This document shows, one piece after another, positions 44,187 to 52,198 of a stretch of DNA of 64,000 nucleotides. The stretch's first letter is position 1. The number at the start of each line of letters is the position of its first letter. The notes beneath the pieces were generated by a model, which was not told the origin of the DNA, ran no database searches, and saw only the letters and a program-made list of their open reading frames with translations. A program made the translations under genes and the position numbers. Source of the stretch: JBDGYW01 sp964580055 (lineage in GTDB: Bacteria; Gemmatimonadota; Gemmatimonadetes; Gemmatimonadales; GWC2-71-9); assembly GCA_964580055.1 (NCBI GenBank), contig CAZOJI010000015.1, forward strand, positions 1-64,000, written 5' to 3'.

Positions 44187-44211
44187 TATAATCAATTGGA
44201 TCGTATGATCC
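44187..44211 (+). promoter_or_regulatory. -10 box and palindrome upstream of the DUF362 operon
   Basis: A perfect TATAAT (44187-44192) without a good -35 is followed by the palindrome GGATC-N4-GATCC (44198-44211). The palindrome would overlap the transcription start, a typical repressor position. The weak -35 may indicate an activator. Nothing else stands out in 44043-44292, apart from the AT-rich run at 44160. Confidence 0.35.
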
Positions 44212-44292
44212 TTGTGACCAGCTGCCCTTGCAGAGATCCCAAGGGTACTAGGTATGTTTACACACTGTTTAGAATTCGCTTGGAGGTATCAA

Positions 44293-45225
44293 ATGCATCG
44301 GCGCATCACCCGACGCACGTTTCTGGAAGCCGCTGCCGCTGGGACAGCCGCAATGGGCTTGTCCCCATTTCCGATCGCGCGCCAGTCTCCTGCGGACATG
44401 GCCATTGCCACCTGGACCGACCCCGAGGAAGGCGCCGAGGCAATTGCGCACGAGGCGAGAAGACTGACCGAGGAGGCGATCAACACGCTTGGCGGTATGA
44501 GCAGATTCGTGTCCAACGGAGACGTGGTCTGGGTGAAGCCTAACATCGCCTGGGATCGCCGGCCTGAACAGGCCGCCTGTACCAATCCCGACGTCGTGGC
44601 TTCAGTCGTTCGAATGTGCCTGGAAGCTGGAGCGCGAACGGTGAAGGTTTCGGATTCTCCCTGTAATGATGAACGCCGCACTTTCGTGCGCAGCGGAATC
44701 CAGGCGGCGGCGGAAGAAGCCGGAGCGGATGTCTTCTTCCTCGACCGTCGCAAGTTCAGGCGCATGGATACAGGTGGCGAGAATCTGAGATCGTGGCCCA
44801 TCTACGTGGACTACGTGGAGTGCGATAAGCGAATCAACATACCAATAGTCAAGCACCACAGCCTGACTCAGATGACGCTGGCCATCAAGAACCTGATGGG
44901 GATGGTGGGCGGCAACCGCAGTCAACTGCATCAGAACCTCGGCCCGGCAATGGCCGACGTGGCGAAGTTCCTGCCCTCCGATCTGGTTGTGATGGACGCG
45001 GTGAGAGTGTTGACCGGCAACGGCCCGCAGGGAGGAAGTCTGCGCGACGTGGAAAGAAGGGACCTGGTAGCGGCCGGCACGGATAGTGTCGCCATGGATG
45101 CGTTCGGATCCACCCTGTTTGGATACGCCCCGGACATTCTCACAACCACCAAAGCAAGTGTCGCGATTGGATTGGGCACGGCCGACTTCGAGAGTCTGAA
45201 CCTGCGACGTGTGAGCGTCTCCTGA
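44293..45225 (+). CDS. Tat-exported DUF362 domain protein
   Basis: A 310-residue protein beginning with a twin-arginine signal (HRRITRRTFLEAAAAG). The DUF362 core is clear: VWVKPNIAWDRRPEQAACTN, VKVSDSPCNDERRTF, INIPIVKHHSLTQMTLAIKN, LMGMVGG, and PSDLVVMDAVRVLTGNGPQG. The domain is usually found with Fe-S proteins and lacks a defined reaction. GGAGG lies six bases before the ATG at 44293. It is followed after 54 bases by the membrane Fe-S protein, forming a three-gene plus-strand operon. Confidence 0.87.
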   Translation: MHRRITRRTFLEAAAAGTAAMGLSPFPIARQSPADMAIATWTDPEEGAEAIAHEARRLTEEAINTLGGMSRFVSNGDVVWVKPNIAWDRRPEQAACTNPDVVASVVRMCLEAGARTVKVSDSPCNDERRTFVRSGIQAAAEEAGADVFFLDRRKFRRMDTGGENLRSWPIYVDYVECDKRINIPIVKHHSLTQMTLAIKNLMGMVGGNRSQLHQNLGPAMADVAKFLPSDLVVMDAVRVLTGNGPQGGSLRDVERRDLVAAGTDSVAMDAFGSTLFGYAPDILTTTKASVAIGLGTADFESLNLRRVSVS

Positions 45226-45279
45226 CGCTGATCCCCGCACTGACCGCGGCCACCAAGGTATCGGAATCCGGAGCGACGA

Positions 45280-46314
45280 TTGGCAACTGACAAAGCATCG
45301 AGCGGCCGCTTCGCAGCCTTCTCGCCAAGTCTGGTGAACGTGAGGCGGCTCTCGCAGTTCCTCTTTTTGCTATTGTTTTTCGTGTTGCTCATACGTACCA
45401 CCCTGGTCGGTGAGGACGACACCGAACCCTGGGCGACCTTCTTCTTCGACATCGATCCTCTGATACTGATCTCGACGTTCTTGTCCTCGCATGCCGTACT
45501 TTCCGGCATGCTGATCGCTCTCGTGACGGTTGCGCTTACTCTACTGCTGGGTCGTTTCTTTTGTGGCTGGGTCTGCCCCGTCGGTGCAACGTTCAACCTG
45601 GTCAGTTGGGCCCGTAACGCTCCGCTCCCCAGGCTCATCAAGACGGGTACGTGGAATCAGTGGCAAAAGAGCAAGTATCTGCTGCTCACTGCCCTTCTGG
45701 TCGCTGCTTTGGCAGGTCTCAACCTGGCGGGAGTCTTCGATCCGTTTTCGCTGTTCTATCGCACCATGGCGACCAGCGTCTATCCGGCATTCCAGTGGGG
45801 TGCAGAGCAGCTCTTTGGTTGGCTCTACTACACCGACCCCGGCATCGGACCAGTACGTGTCACACTCGTATCCGAGCCCGTATACAGCGTGCTGCGAGAC
45901 TACGTCCTCACCAACCAGCCGCTCGCATACGCGGGCGGTGTATTGATTGGCGTGCTGTTTGTGTTGCTCATAGTGATGGCGCTGTTCCATTTTCGCTTCT
46001 GGTGCCGCTATCTCTGCCCGCTCGGTGCGCTGTTGGGTGTCTTCGCCAAGACGGGACGCGTCCATCTGAAGTTGAACAACGACCGCTGCAACGACTGCAA
46101 GATGTGCGTTGCGTACTGCCCCGGCGCATGCGACCCCCATCTCTCGGGACGTTGGAAGAAGGAGGAATGTTATCTCTGCTTTACCTGCCGTGACCTCTGC
46201 CCTTCCGGCGCGATTTCCTTCGATCTGCGGCTCGGCAACAAATCGAGGGAGTTGATAGGACCGCCGCGGTGGGCTGGACACAGCGAGTCGAAGGCTGAGG
46301 GAAACGATGGCTAA
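45280..46314 (+). CDS. Membrane polyferredoxin-like Fe-S protein (NapH/CcoG-like)
   Basis: A 344-residue membrane protein starting with TTG at 45280 behind a CCGGAG site. It has about five transmembrane segments with two C-x3-CP motifs at membrane edges (FFCGWVCPVGAT and CRYLCPLGALLG). The C-terminal region has ferredoxin clusters (CNDCKMCVAYCPGACDP and CYLCFTCRDLCPSGA). This is the NapH/RnfB-like polyferredoxin layout used to pass electrons from quinol to periplasmic Fe-S partners. Its last eight bases overlap the next gene, a Tat ferredoxin, the same pairing as NapH with NapG. No nitrate reductase is nearby. Confidence 0.87.
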   Translation: MATDKASSGRFAAFSPSLVNVRRLSQFLFLLLFFVLLIRTTLVGEDDTEPWATFFFDIDPLILISTFLSSHAVLSGMLIALVTVALTLLLGRFFCGWVCPVGATFNLVSWARNAPLPRLIKTGTWNQWQKSKYLLLTALLVAALAGLNLAGVFDPFSLFYRTMATSVYPAFQWGAEQLFGWLYYTDPGIGPVRVTLVSEPVYSVLRDYVLTNQPLAYAGGVLIGVLFVLLIVMALFHFRFWCRYLCPLGALLGVFAKTGRVHLKLNNDRCNDCKMCVAYCPGACDPHLSGRWKKEECYLCFTCRDLCPSGAISFDLRLGNKSRELIGPPRWAGHSESKAEGNDG

Positions 46315-47014
46315 GAAGCGCAAGAAATCCCGGCCTAAACACAAAGTTGGGCGCCGTGCGTTCTTGACCGCCGCCGGGTCCGGCGCGGCAGCAGCCGTGC
46401 TGCTCAAGGTCCCGCCGCACGTGCAGGGACGGACCTTCAACCCCGAGCTCATCAGGCCACCTGGTTCCCTTCCCGAAGATGAGTTCTTGACCAAGTGCGT
46501 GCGCTGCGGCGAGTGCATGAAGGTCTGCCCCACCAATGCAATCCACCCAACGACCTTGGAGGCGGGCCTGGCGGGAATCTGGTCGCCCATGCTGCTGATG
46601 AGCGCCGGCTACTGCGAGTATAACTGCACGCTGTGCGGCCAGGTCTGTCCCACAGGCGCTATCGAGGAACTGACGCTGGAAGAGAAGCAGGAAGTAGTGA
46701 TCGGTACCGCCCATGTGGACCGGACGCGCTGCCTGCCGTTCGCGTACGACAGAGAATGCATCGTATGCGAAGAGCACTGCCCTTTACCAGAGAAGGCGAT
46801 CTGGTTCCGCGAGGTGACCGTCATCGACCACAACGGAAACGAGGTGTACCTCCAACAACCGCAAGTAGACGCGGAGCTCTGCATTGGCTGTGGCATCTGT
46901 GAGGAAAGCTGCCCGGTCAACGATCCGGCGGCCATCCGGGTTACCAGCGGCGGTGAAACCAGGAACCCCGAAAACCAGTTTTTGCTGGACATCGGTTCGC
47001 CGTACGGCGACTGA
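46307..47014 (+). CDS. Tat-exported 4Fe-4S ferredoxin (NapG-like)
   Basis: A 235-residue protein with a Tat-like start (KVGRRAFLTAAGSG, Arg 16-17). It carries four Cys clusters: CVRCGECMKVCPTNA, CEYNCTLCGQVCPTGA, a divergent CIVCEEHCPLPEKA and CIGCGICEESCPVNDP. This is the pattern of NapG/MauM-like periplasmic ferredoxins. It would receive electrons from the membrane protein encoded immediately upstream and pass them to the exported aldo-keto reductases or the DUF362 protein; that is inference. Transcription ends at the hairpin over its stop codon. Confidence 0.88.
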   Translation: MAKKRKKSRPKHKVGRRAFLTAAGSGAAAAVLLKVPPHVQGRTFNPELIRPPGSLPEDEFLTKCVRCGECMKVCPTNAIHPTTLEAGLAGIWSPMLLMSAGYCEYNCTLCGQVCPTGAIEELTLEEKQEVVIGTAHVDRTRCLPFAYDRECIVCEEHCPLPEKAIWFREVTVIDHNGNEVYLQQPQVDAELCIGCGICEESCPVNDPAAIRVTSGGETRNPENQFLLDIGSPYGD

Positions 47015-47033
47015 GGTGCTCCTACCTCAGTCG
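47008..47033. terminator. Perfect hairpin between convergent genes
   Basis: CGACTGAGGT (47008-47017) pairs perfectly with ACCTCAGTCG (47024-47033) over a six-base loop. It overlaps both stop codons of the convergent ferredoxin and phosphofructokinase genes, so it may end transcription both ways. Confidence 0.6.
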
Positions 47034-48349
47034 TTTACCATGTCGCTCGGCTGACCCGTCGCCTCCAACACGCTGGTCCAAACGATCCCTTCGGGGTCGA
47101 TCCGCTTGCGTTTCCGAACGGCGAGGTTGATGGGGACGTGTATGAAGAGGTTGTTCCAGGAACCGATCAAAAGCCCCGTCTTTCCCGCCATGGCGGCATG
47201 AGCGGCGTACTGCCCTAGAAATCCACAGAAGATCCTGTCGTTGGCATTTGCCGGCACTGAACGGATCATATACCCGGGATCGATGTATTTGACCGAATGC
47301 GTCACTCCACGCTCCCTCATGTAGCCGCGAATCCTGTCGCGCAACAGGATCCCTATGTCACCCAGGATCGCGTTTCCGGAGGCATCCTCACCATAGTCCT
47401 CCTCGAAGAGGTTCTGCCCGGCTCCCTCGGCGACCACCACGAGCGCGTGATCACGAGCTGCTAGCCGTCGTTCGAGAGCAGGCAGAAATCCTTTGGGGCC
47501 ATCGAAGTCGAAGGACACCTCAGGTACCAGAACGAAATTGGCATCCGCGGCGGCCAAAGCAGCGTGAGCTGTAACTAATCCGGCGTAACGGCCCATGAGT
47601 TTCACAATGCCGATTCCGTTCACTGCACCTCTTGCTTCCACGTGTGCGGCGCGCAATGCGTCAACGGCAGTATTCACGGCCGTGTCGAAGCCGAATGTGC
47701 GCGACACGACGCCGATGTCGTTGTCAATTGTCTTGGGAATCCCGATCACTGCAATGCTCAGATCGCGCGCCTCGATTTCATTGTGAATCTCGTCGGCTCC
47801 GCGCAGTGTACCATCCCCACCGATCGCGAACAGCATTCTAATGTCTTCGCGATACAGAGTGTCGACCATAACCTCAACGGGCTGGGGACCGCGGGATGAA
47901 CCGAGAAAGGTGCCGCCGTCTTCGTGGATGTTGCGCACCACGTCGGGGGACAGATCGATGAACGGGAGCTGCGACGCCGGGTTCAAGCCGGCGTAGCCGT
48001 ATTGGATTCCCTTGATGATTCGCACACCGTATCCGTAGCTAAGCGTATGCACCACCGAGCGGATGACGTCGTTCGTTCCGGGACACAATCCTCCACAGGT
48101 GACTATGGCGGCTTTTACGTTAAGGGGGTCGAAGAACAGCTTTTCTCTCGGGCCGGCCTCCTCGAACGACGTGATTTGTCCCGTATCATCCAACCGTTCT
48201 CTCAAACGCTCCGCGGATGTGTCGTAGACAACTCGTGCTCGATCAGTGACAAAACGCATATGCTGGAGTGGCGAGGTTATCGTACGCGTGCCCAACGAGT
48301 CGATAGTCGTTTCGGATTGGTCGTCAAAAAGTGGTGTGGAACTGCTCAT
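47027..48349 (-). CDS. 6-phosphofructokinase, paralogue 1 (plant/trypanosome-like clade)
   Basis: A 440-residue PFK with a long N-terminal extension. Key sites are AAIVTCGGLCPGTNDVIR, GIQYGYAGL, the nucleotide site FAIGGDGTLRGA with G180 after the Asp, and the catalytic PKTIDNDIGV with K206 and D209. Gly at the first diagnostic position favours ATP over pyrophosphate. The Lys in PKTIDND matches the ATP-using trypanosome-type clade. The usual CPGLN reads CPGTN here. It is transcribed divergently from phosphoglycerate kinase. A paralogue lies just beyond that gene at 49877. Confidence 0.9.
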   Translation of the reverse strand: MSSSTPLFDDQSETTIDSLGTRTITSPLQHMRFVTDRARVVYDTSAERLRERLDDTGQITSFEEAGPREKLFFDPLNVKAAIVTCGGLCPGTNDVIRSVVHTLSYGYGVRIIKGIQYGYAGLNPASQLPFIDLSPDVVRNIHEDGGTFLGSSRGPQPVEVMVDTLYREDIRMLFAIGGDGTLRGADEIHNEIEARDLSIAVIGIPKTIDNDIGVVSRTFGFDTAVNTAVDALRAAHVEARGAVNGIGIVKLMGRYAGLVTAHAALAAADANFVLVPEVSFDFDGPKGFLPALERRLAARDHALVVVAEGAGQNLFEEDYGEDASGNAILGDIGILLRDRIRGYMRERGVTHSVKYIDPGYMIRSVPANANDRIFCGFLGQYAAHAAMAGKTGLLIGSWNNLFIHVPINLAVRKRKRIDPEGIVWTSVLEATGQPSDMVND

Positions 48350-48557
48350 CTGTGCCTACCTCGAACTTTCGAGCTGTTTGCTGGATGCGCTCACAGTATG
48401 ACCGACTGAGCCGAAATCCACCCGAATCGACTCAACAATCTGTCCCGAAGCGCCGAGACTCATCGTGATGCCGTTGATGCCACATCGCGATCATTCCGCA
48501 ATGCCGCAGGAAATGCTACAGTTAAGGACGACAGATCTCAACGTCAAGGAGCAACCA

Positions 48558-49874
48558 ATGAACCGCGAAGAACTGGATCCTCGACTCCCATTGGTCCAGG
48601 ACGCCGACCTGGCCGGAAAGATCGTACTCGTCAGAGTGGATCACAACGTCGTGAAGAAAGGTTTCATACACGACCCCTATCGGATCGACGCCACGCTCGG
48701 CACGCTGTACAGCATAGTCGAGAGCGGCGGCAGGCCCATTCTAATGACGCACGTTGGGCGCCCTAGGGACAACAAGACCGGCAACATCACCGTAGATGAT
48801 GACAGCTCGGTTGACCCCGTGGTCGAGTATCTGGAGCGCAAGCTGCACACGAATTTCGCCGTGCCGAAATTCCACGTTGATCCCAAGAATGGCATCGAAC
48901 AGATCGACACGTCGGTGAACTGGCACATTCGAGATCTGCGGGAAAGAAGGATCGGCGGCATCTACCTTCCGAATACCCGTTGGTTCACAGGCGAGGAGGC
49001 GCGAGGTCAAGAGAAAGAAGCACTGGCTCGCCAGCTGGCTGGTTTGGCAGACGTATTCGTCAACGACGCTTTCGGATCCTGGCAGCCGCACGTGTCGACC
49101 GTCGAGATCACGCGCTACCTCCCATCTTTCGCGGGATTTCTGCTCCAGAAAGAACTGGTCAATCTACGCCATGTACTCGAGCCGAAACGTCCCTTCGTCG
49201 CTATCGTTGCTGGAGCCAAGTACGACACCAAAATCGGCCCGCTGCAGGAAATCTATCGCAAGGTCGATAGGCTGATACTGGGCGGGGTTATGTATAACAC
49301 GTTCCTCTGTGCCAAATACGGCGTTCGTATCAAAGGCGTTGCCGAATCGGACATCGCTGCAGCCGAGGATCTGGTTAAACGGGACGCCAAGGCCAAAAAG
49401 GTGGTCGAATTGCCGGTGCTGGTGGAATCCGATGTGTTCCCGAACCGAGAGGAAGGTAAGTACCGGGAGGTACGGATCAGCGATTTCAAGGAAGGAAATG
49501 AGTACGGGTATATCCTAGACGTCGCGCCCGAGTCGTTCGTAACGAAAGAAGTGGACGAGGCAATCGGCACGGCCCGTACGATATTCGTCAATGCAGTAAT
49601 GGGTCTGACCCCGCACTTTTGCGACGGTTCGGAAATGCTCGACCGCACGATCGACCAGAACAGAGACGCAATGAAGTTCTATGGCGGCGGTGACACGCTA
49701 CAGGAATTCAAGAATCTCTCGCCAGGCCTCTACCTGGCGGCCATGGACAGTGCACAGTACTACTTCTTCACGGGCGGCGGCACGGTGCTGAAGGCAATCG
49801 AGGAATCCACGCCCTACGGGTTGGAACCCGTCAAGGCGCTAATGATCAACGGCGGAGTAGAGCCCCACGTGTAG
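48558..49874 (+). CDS. pgk: Divergent phosphoglycerate kinase
   Basis: A 438-residue PGK. Recognisable sites are VLVRVDHNVVKKG, R42 (YRIDATL), THVGRP with H65 and R68, NTRWFTGEE with R141, VFVNDAFG, and the nucleotide loops YGGGDTLQEF and FFTGGGTVLKAIEE. The triad normally following NDAFG (x-x-H-R), whose Arg binds 3-phosphoglycerate, is replaced: the segment reads NDAFGSWQPHVST, so that Arg is Pro177. The protein is also longer than the usual 390-400 residues. It is either an active, highly diverged PGK or one with altered substrate handling. AAGGAG precedes the ATG at 48558. Confidence 0.88.
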   Translation: MNREELDPRLPLVQDADLAGKIVLVRVDHNVVKKGFIHDPYRIDATLGTLYSIVESGGRPILMTHVGRPRDNKTGNITVDDDSSVDPVVEYLERKLHTNFAVPKFHVDPKNGIEQIDTSVNWHIRDLRERRIGGIYLPNTRWFTGEEARGQEKEALARQLAGLADVFVNDAFGSWQPHVSTVEITRYLPSFAGFLLQKELVNLRHVLEPKRPFVAIVAGAKYDTKIGPLQEIYRKVDRLILGGVMYNTFLCAKYGVRIKGVAESDIAAAEDLVKRDAKAKKVVELPVLVESDVFPNREEGKYREVRISDFKEGNEYGYILDVAPESFVTKEVDEAIGTARTIFVNAVMGLTPHFCDGSEMLDRTIDQNRDAMKFYGGGDTLQEFKNLSPGLYLAAMDSAQYYFFTGGGTVLKAIEESTPYGLEPVKALMINGGVEPHV

Positions 49875-49876
49875 GG

Positions 49877-51199
49877 CTATTCGTTGACCATGATCTTGGG
49901 CTGACCGGTGGCCTCGAGAACGCTGGTCCAGAGTATGCCCTCGGGATCGATTCGTTTGCGTTCCCGAACCGCGAGTTCGATCGGCACGTGAATGAACAGG
50001 TTGTTCCAGATACCAATCAACAAGCCGGTCTTGCCAGCCATACCGGCATGAGCGGCATGCTGTCCCAGGAAACCGCAGAAGATGCAGTCGTTGGGGTTTG
50101 CCGGCACTGACCTGATCGTGTAGCTGGGATCAATGTACTTGATCGAGTGCTCCAGCCCGCGACCAGTCAGATGGTCTCCGATCTTCTGCTTCAACAACAG
50201 TCCAATGTCACCCAGCTTGGCGTTTCCTGATGCATCCGCGCCCAACTCTTCGTCGAACAACTCCTGGCCGGCCCCCTCCGCCACGACCATCAAAGCGTGG
50301 CCACGTTTGCGCAACCTGCCCTCAATGGCGGTCAGAAGACCGTTTGGGCCCTCCAACTCGAACGGCACCTCGGGCACGAGCACGAAATTCGCATCCGCTG
50401 TCGCAAGCGCGGCGCTGGCGGCAACGAAGCCCGAATGCCTTCCCATGAGCTTCACGATGCCGATCCCATTGATCGCGTTGGTCGCCTCCACGTGAGCCGC
50501 CCGAAGGCTCTCCGTGGCTGTGCTCACCGCGGTGTCGAAGCCAAACGTTCGCGACACCACTCCTATGTCGTTGTCAATCGTCTTGGGAACGCCGATTACG
50601 GCGACACTCATGCTGCGGCGTTTGATCTCATCGTGAATCTGGCCGGCACCGCGCAGCGTGCCATCTCCGCCGATGACAAAGAGAACTCGGATGTCCTCGC
50701 GATAGATGGAATCGACCATGGCTTCGATGGGTTGTGGACCTCGCGATGAGCCGAGGCAACTCCCTCCATCTTCATGGATCTCACGCACGACATCCGGGTT
50801 CAAGTCGATCAACGGCAGTCTTGAGGCCGGATTCAGACCGGCGTAGCCGTATTGAACGCCCTTGATTATGCGAACGCCGTAACCATACGACAGCGTATGG
50901 ACGATCGATCGGATTACGCCGTTGAGTCCGGGACACAGACCGCCGCATGTCACAATCGCTGCCTTCACGTTGAGCGGATCGAAGAACAACTTCTGCCTAG
51001 GTCCCGCTTCCTCGAATGACAGCACCGTGCCGGTTTGCTCGAGGCGCTCCGCTAGTCTCTGGGCCGATGCGTCGTACGTTATGCGGGAGTTGTCAGTGAC
51101 GAAATGCCCGTGGCGAAGCGGCGAGTCGACAGTGCTCTTTCCGAGCAATTCGATGACTGTATCTGATGTCTTGGTTGCAAGTAGAGGCGGCGCGCCCAT
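49877..51199 (-). CDS. 6-phosphofructokinase, paralogue 2
   Basis: Also 440 residues and roughly four-fifths identical by eye to the gene at 47027. It keeps CGGLCPGLNGVIR, VIGGDGTLRGA and PKTIDNDIGVVSRT, so the same ATP-type reading applies. It converges on phosphoglycerate kinase with two bases between the stops. GGAAAGGAAATG precedes its start. The tandem copies probably arose by local duplication with PGK caught between them; keeping both intact suggests different regulation or subunits of a hetero-oligomer. Confidence 0.9.
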   Translation of the reverse strand: MGAPPLLATKTSDTVIELLGKSTVDSPLRHGHFVTDNSRITYDASAQRLAERLEQTGTVLSFEEAGPRQKLFFDPLNVKAAIVTCGGLCPGLNGVIRSIVHTLSYGYGVRIIKGVQYGYAGLNPASRLPLIDLNPDVVREIHEDGGSCLGSSRGPQPIEAMVDSIYREDIRVLFVIGGDGTLRGAGQIHDEIKRRSMSVAVIGVPKTIDNDIGVVSRTFGFDTAVSTATESLRAAHVEATNAINGIGIVKLMGRHSGFVAASAALATADANFVLVPEVPFELEGPNGLLTAIEGRLRKRGHALMVVAEGAGQELFDEELGADASGNAKLGDIGLLLKQKIGDHLTGRGLEHSIKYIDPSYTIRSVPANPNDCIFCGFLGQHAAHAGMAGKTGLLIGIWNNLFIHVPIELAVRERKRIDPEGILWTSVLEATGQPKIMVNE

Positions 51200-51351
51200 T
51201 TATCATTTCCTTTCCAAAGGGCAATACTCCTATATTATCAGCCGTGTCTGGCATTATCGTCACAGCGTGTCTGTTCCATAACAATAGGATTGGGATCGGT
51301 GAACGTACAGACAGGTTATCAACTTCATGCAGCGAGAGAGGAAGTTGACTC

Positions 51352-52164
51352 ATGGCAGTCTCTATGACGGCGCGATTCCCAATATTGGTCGCGGCACTGG
51401 TCTTCGTGGCCAACAGCTGTGGAGAGTCGGGTGATCCCGCTGACCCGTTCGACGACAACAACGATACGTCGGACGTTGTTCTCGCCGGCCACGAGACGGT
51501 CGCCGCGTTCGAGCTCATTCCCTCGACGACGCTGGAATCAATTCGTTCCAACTACCGGATCTACTACGGACACACTTCGCACGGTAGCCAGATAATCACG
51601 GGTCTCAACATACTGGCCGCCGAAGCGGCGGAATACGCTGTTCCGGACTTCCACGAAGTCAGGGACGACCTCGGTCACAACGGTGACGTTTCGTGGGCCA
51701 ATGCAACGAGATCCTATCTGGATGGGCATCCAGGCGAATACAACGTCGTGATGTGGTCGTGGTGCGGCGGTGTTTCAGACAACACAGAAGCCGGTATCCA
51801 GACGTACTTAGACACAATGGCTCAACTGGAAGCGGATTATCCCGACGTGGTATTTGTCTACATGACAGGCCATCTGGACGGGACCGGCACCAACGGTAAC
51901 CTCTACGCAAGGAACAACCAGATCCGCGCTTACGCGGTCGCTAACGACAAGGTCCTGTTCGACTTTGCCGACATAGAGAGTTACGACCCGGATGGCAATC
52001 ATTACCCCGGCGCCTCAGACGACTGCGGCTGGTGTTCTTCTTGGTGCGCGAATCATAGCTGCCCGACTTGTGGCAGCTGCGCCCACTCACACTGCTTCAA
52101 CTGTTATATGAAGGGCAAGGCGTTCTGGTGGATGATGGCTCGCATAGCCGGATGGGAGCCCTAG
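51352..52164 (+). CDS. Cys-rich putative lipoprotein, hydrolase-like fold uncertain
   Basis: A 270-residue exported protein. The N-terminus has a signal ending in a lipobox-like VANSCGES. The core has IYYGHTSHGSQIITGLN, VMWSWCGGVSD, VYMTGHLDGTGTNGNLYARN and VLFDFADIESYDPDGN. These resemble a family of secreted proteins of unknown function with an SGNH-hydrolase-like look, which I cannot name firmly. The last 60 residues contain ten or so cysteines (DDCGWCSSWCANHSCPTCGS), which may bind metal or form disulfides. It is divergent from PFK-2 and seems monocistronic. Confidence 0.65.
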   Translation: MAVSMTARFPILVAALVFVANSCGESGDPADPFDDNNDTSDVVLAGHETVAAFELIPSTTLESIRSNYRIYYGHTSHGSQIITGLNILAAEAAEYAVPDFHEVRDDLGHNGDVSWANATRSYLDGHPGEYNVVMWSWCGGVSDNTEAGIQTYLDTMAQLEADYPDVVFVYMTGHLDGTGTNGNLYARNNQIRAYAVANDKVLFDFADIESYDPDGNHYPGASDDCGWCSSWCANHSCPTCGSCAHSHCFNCYMKGKAFWWMMARIAGWEP

Positions 52165-52198
52165 ACAACAACCGTCTCATTTACGTTCGCAGTCAGAC

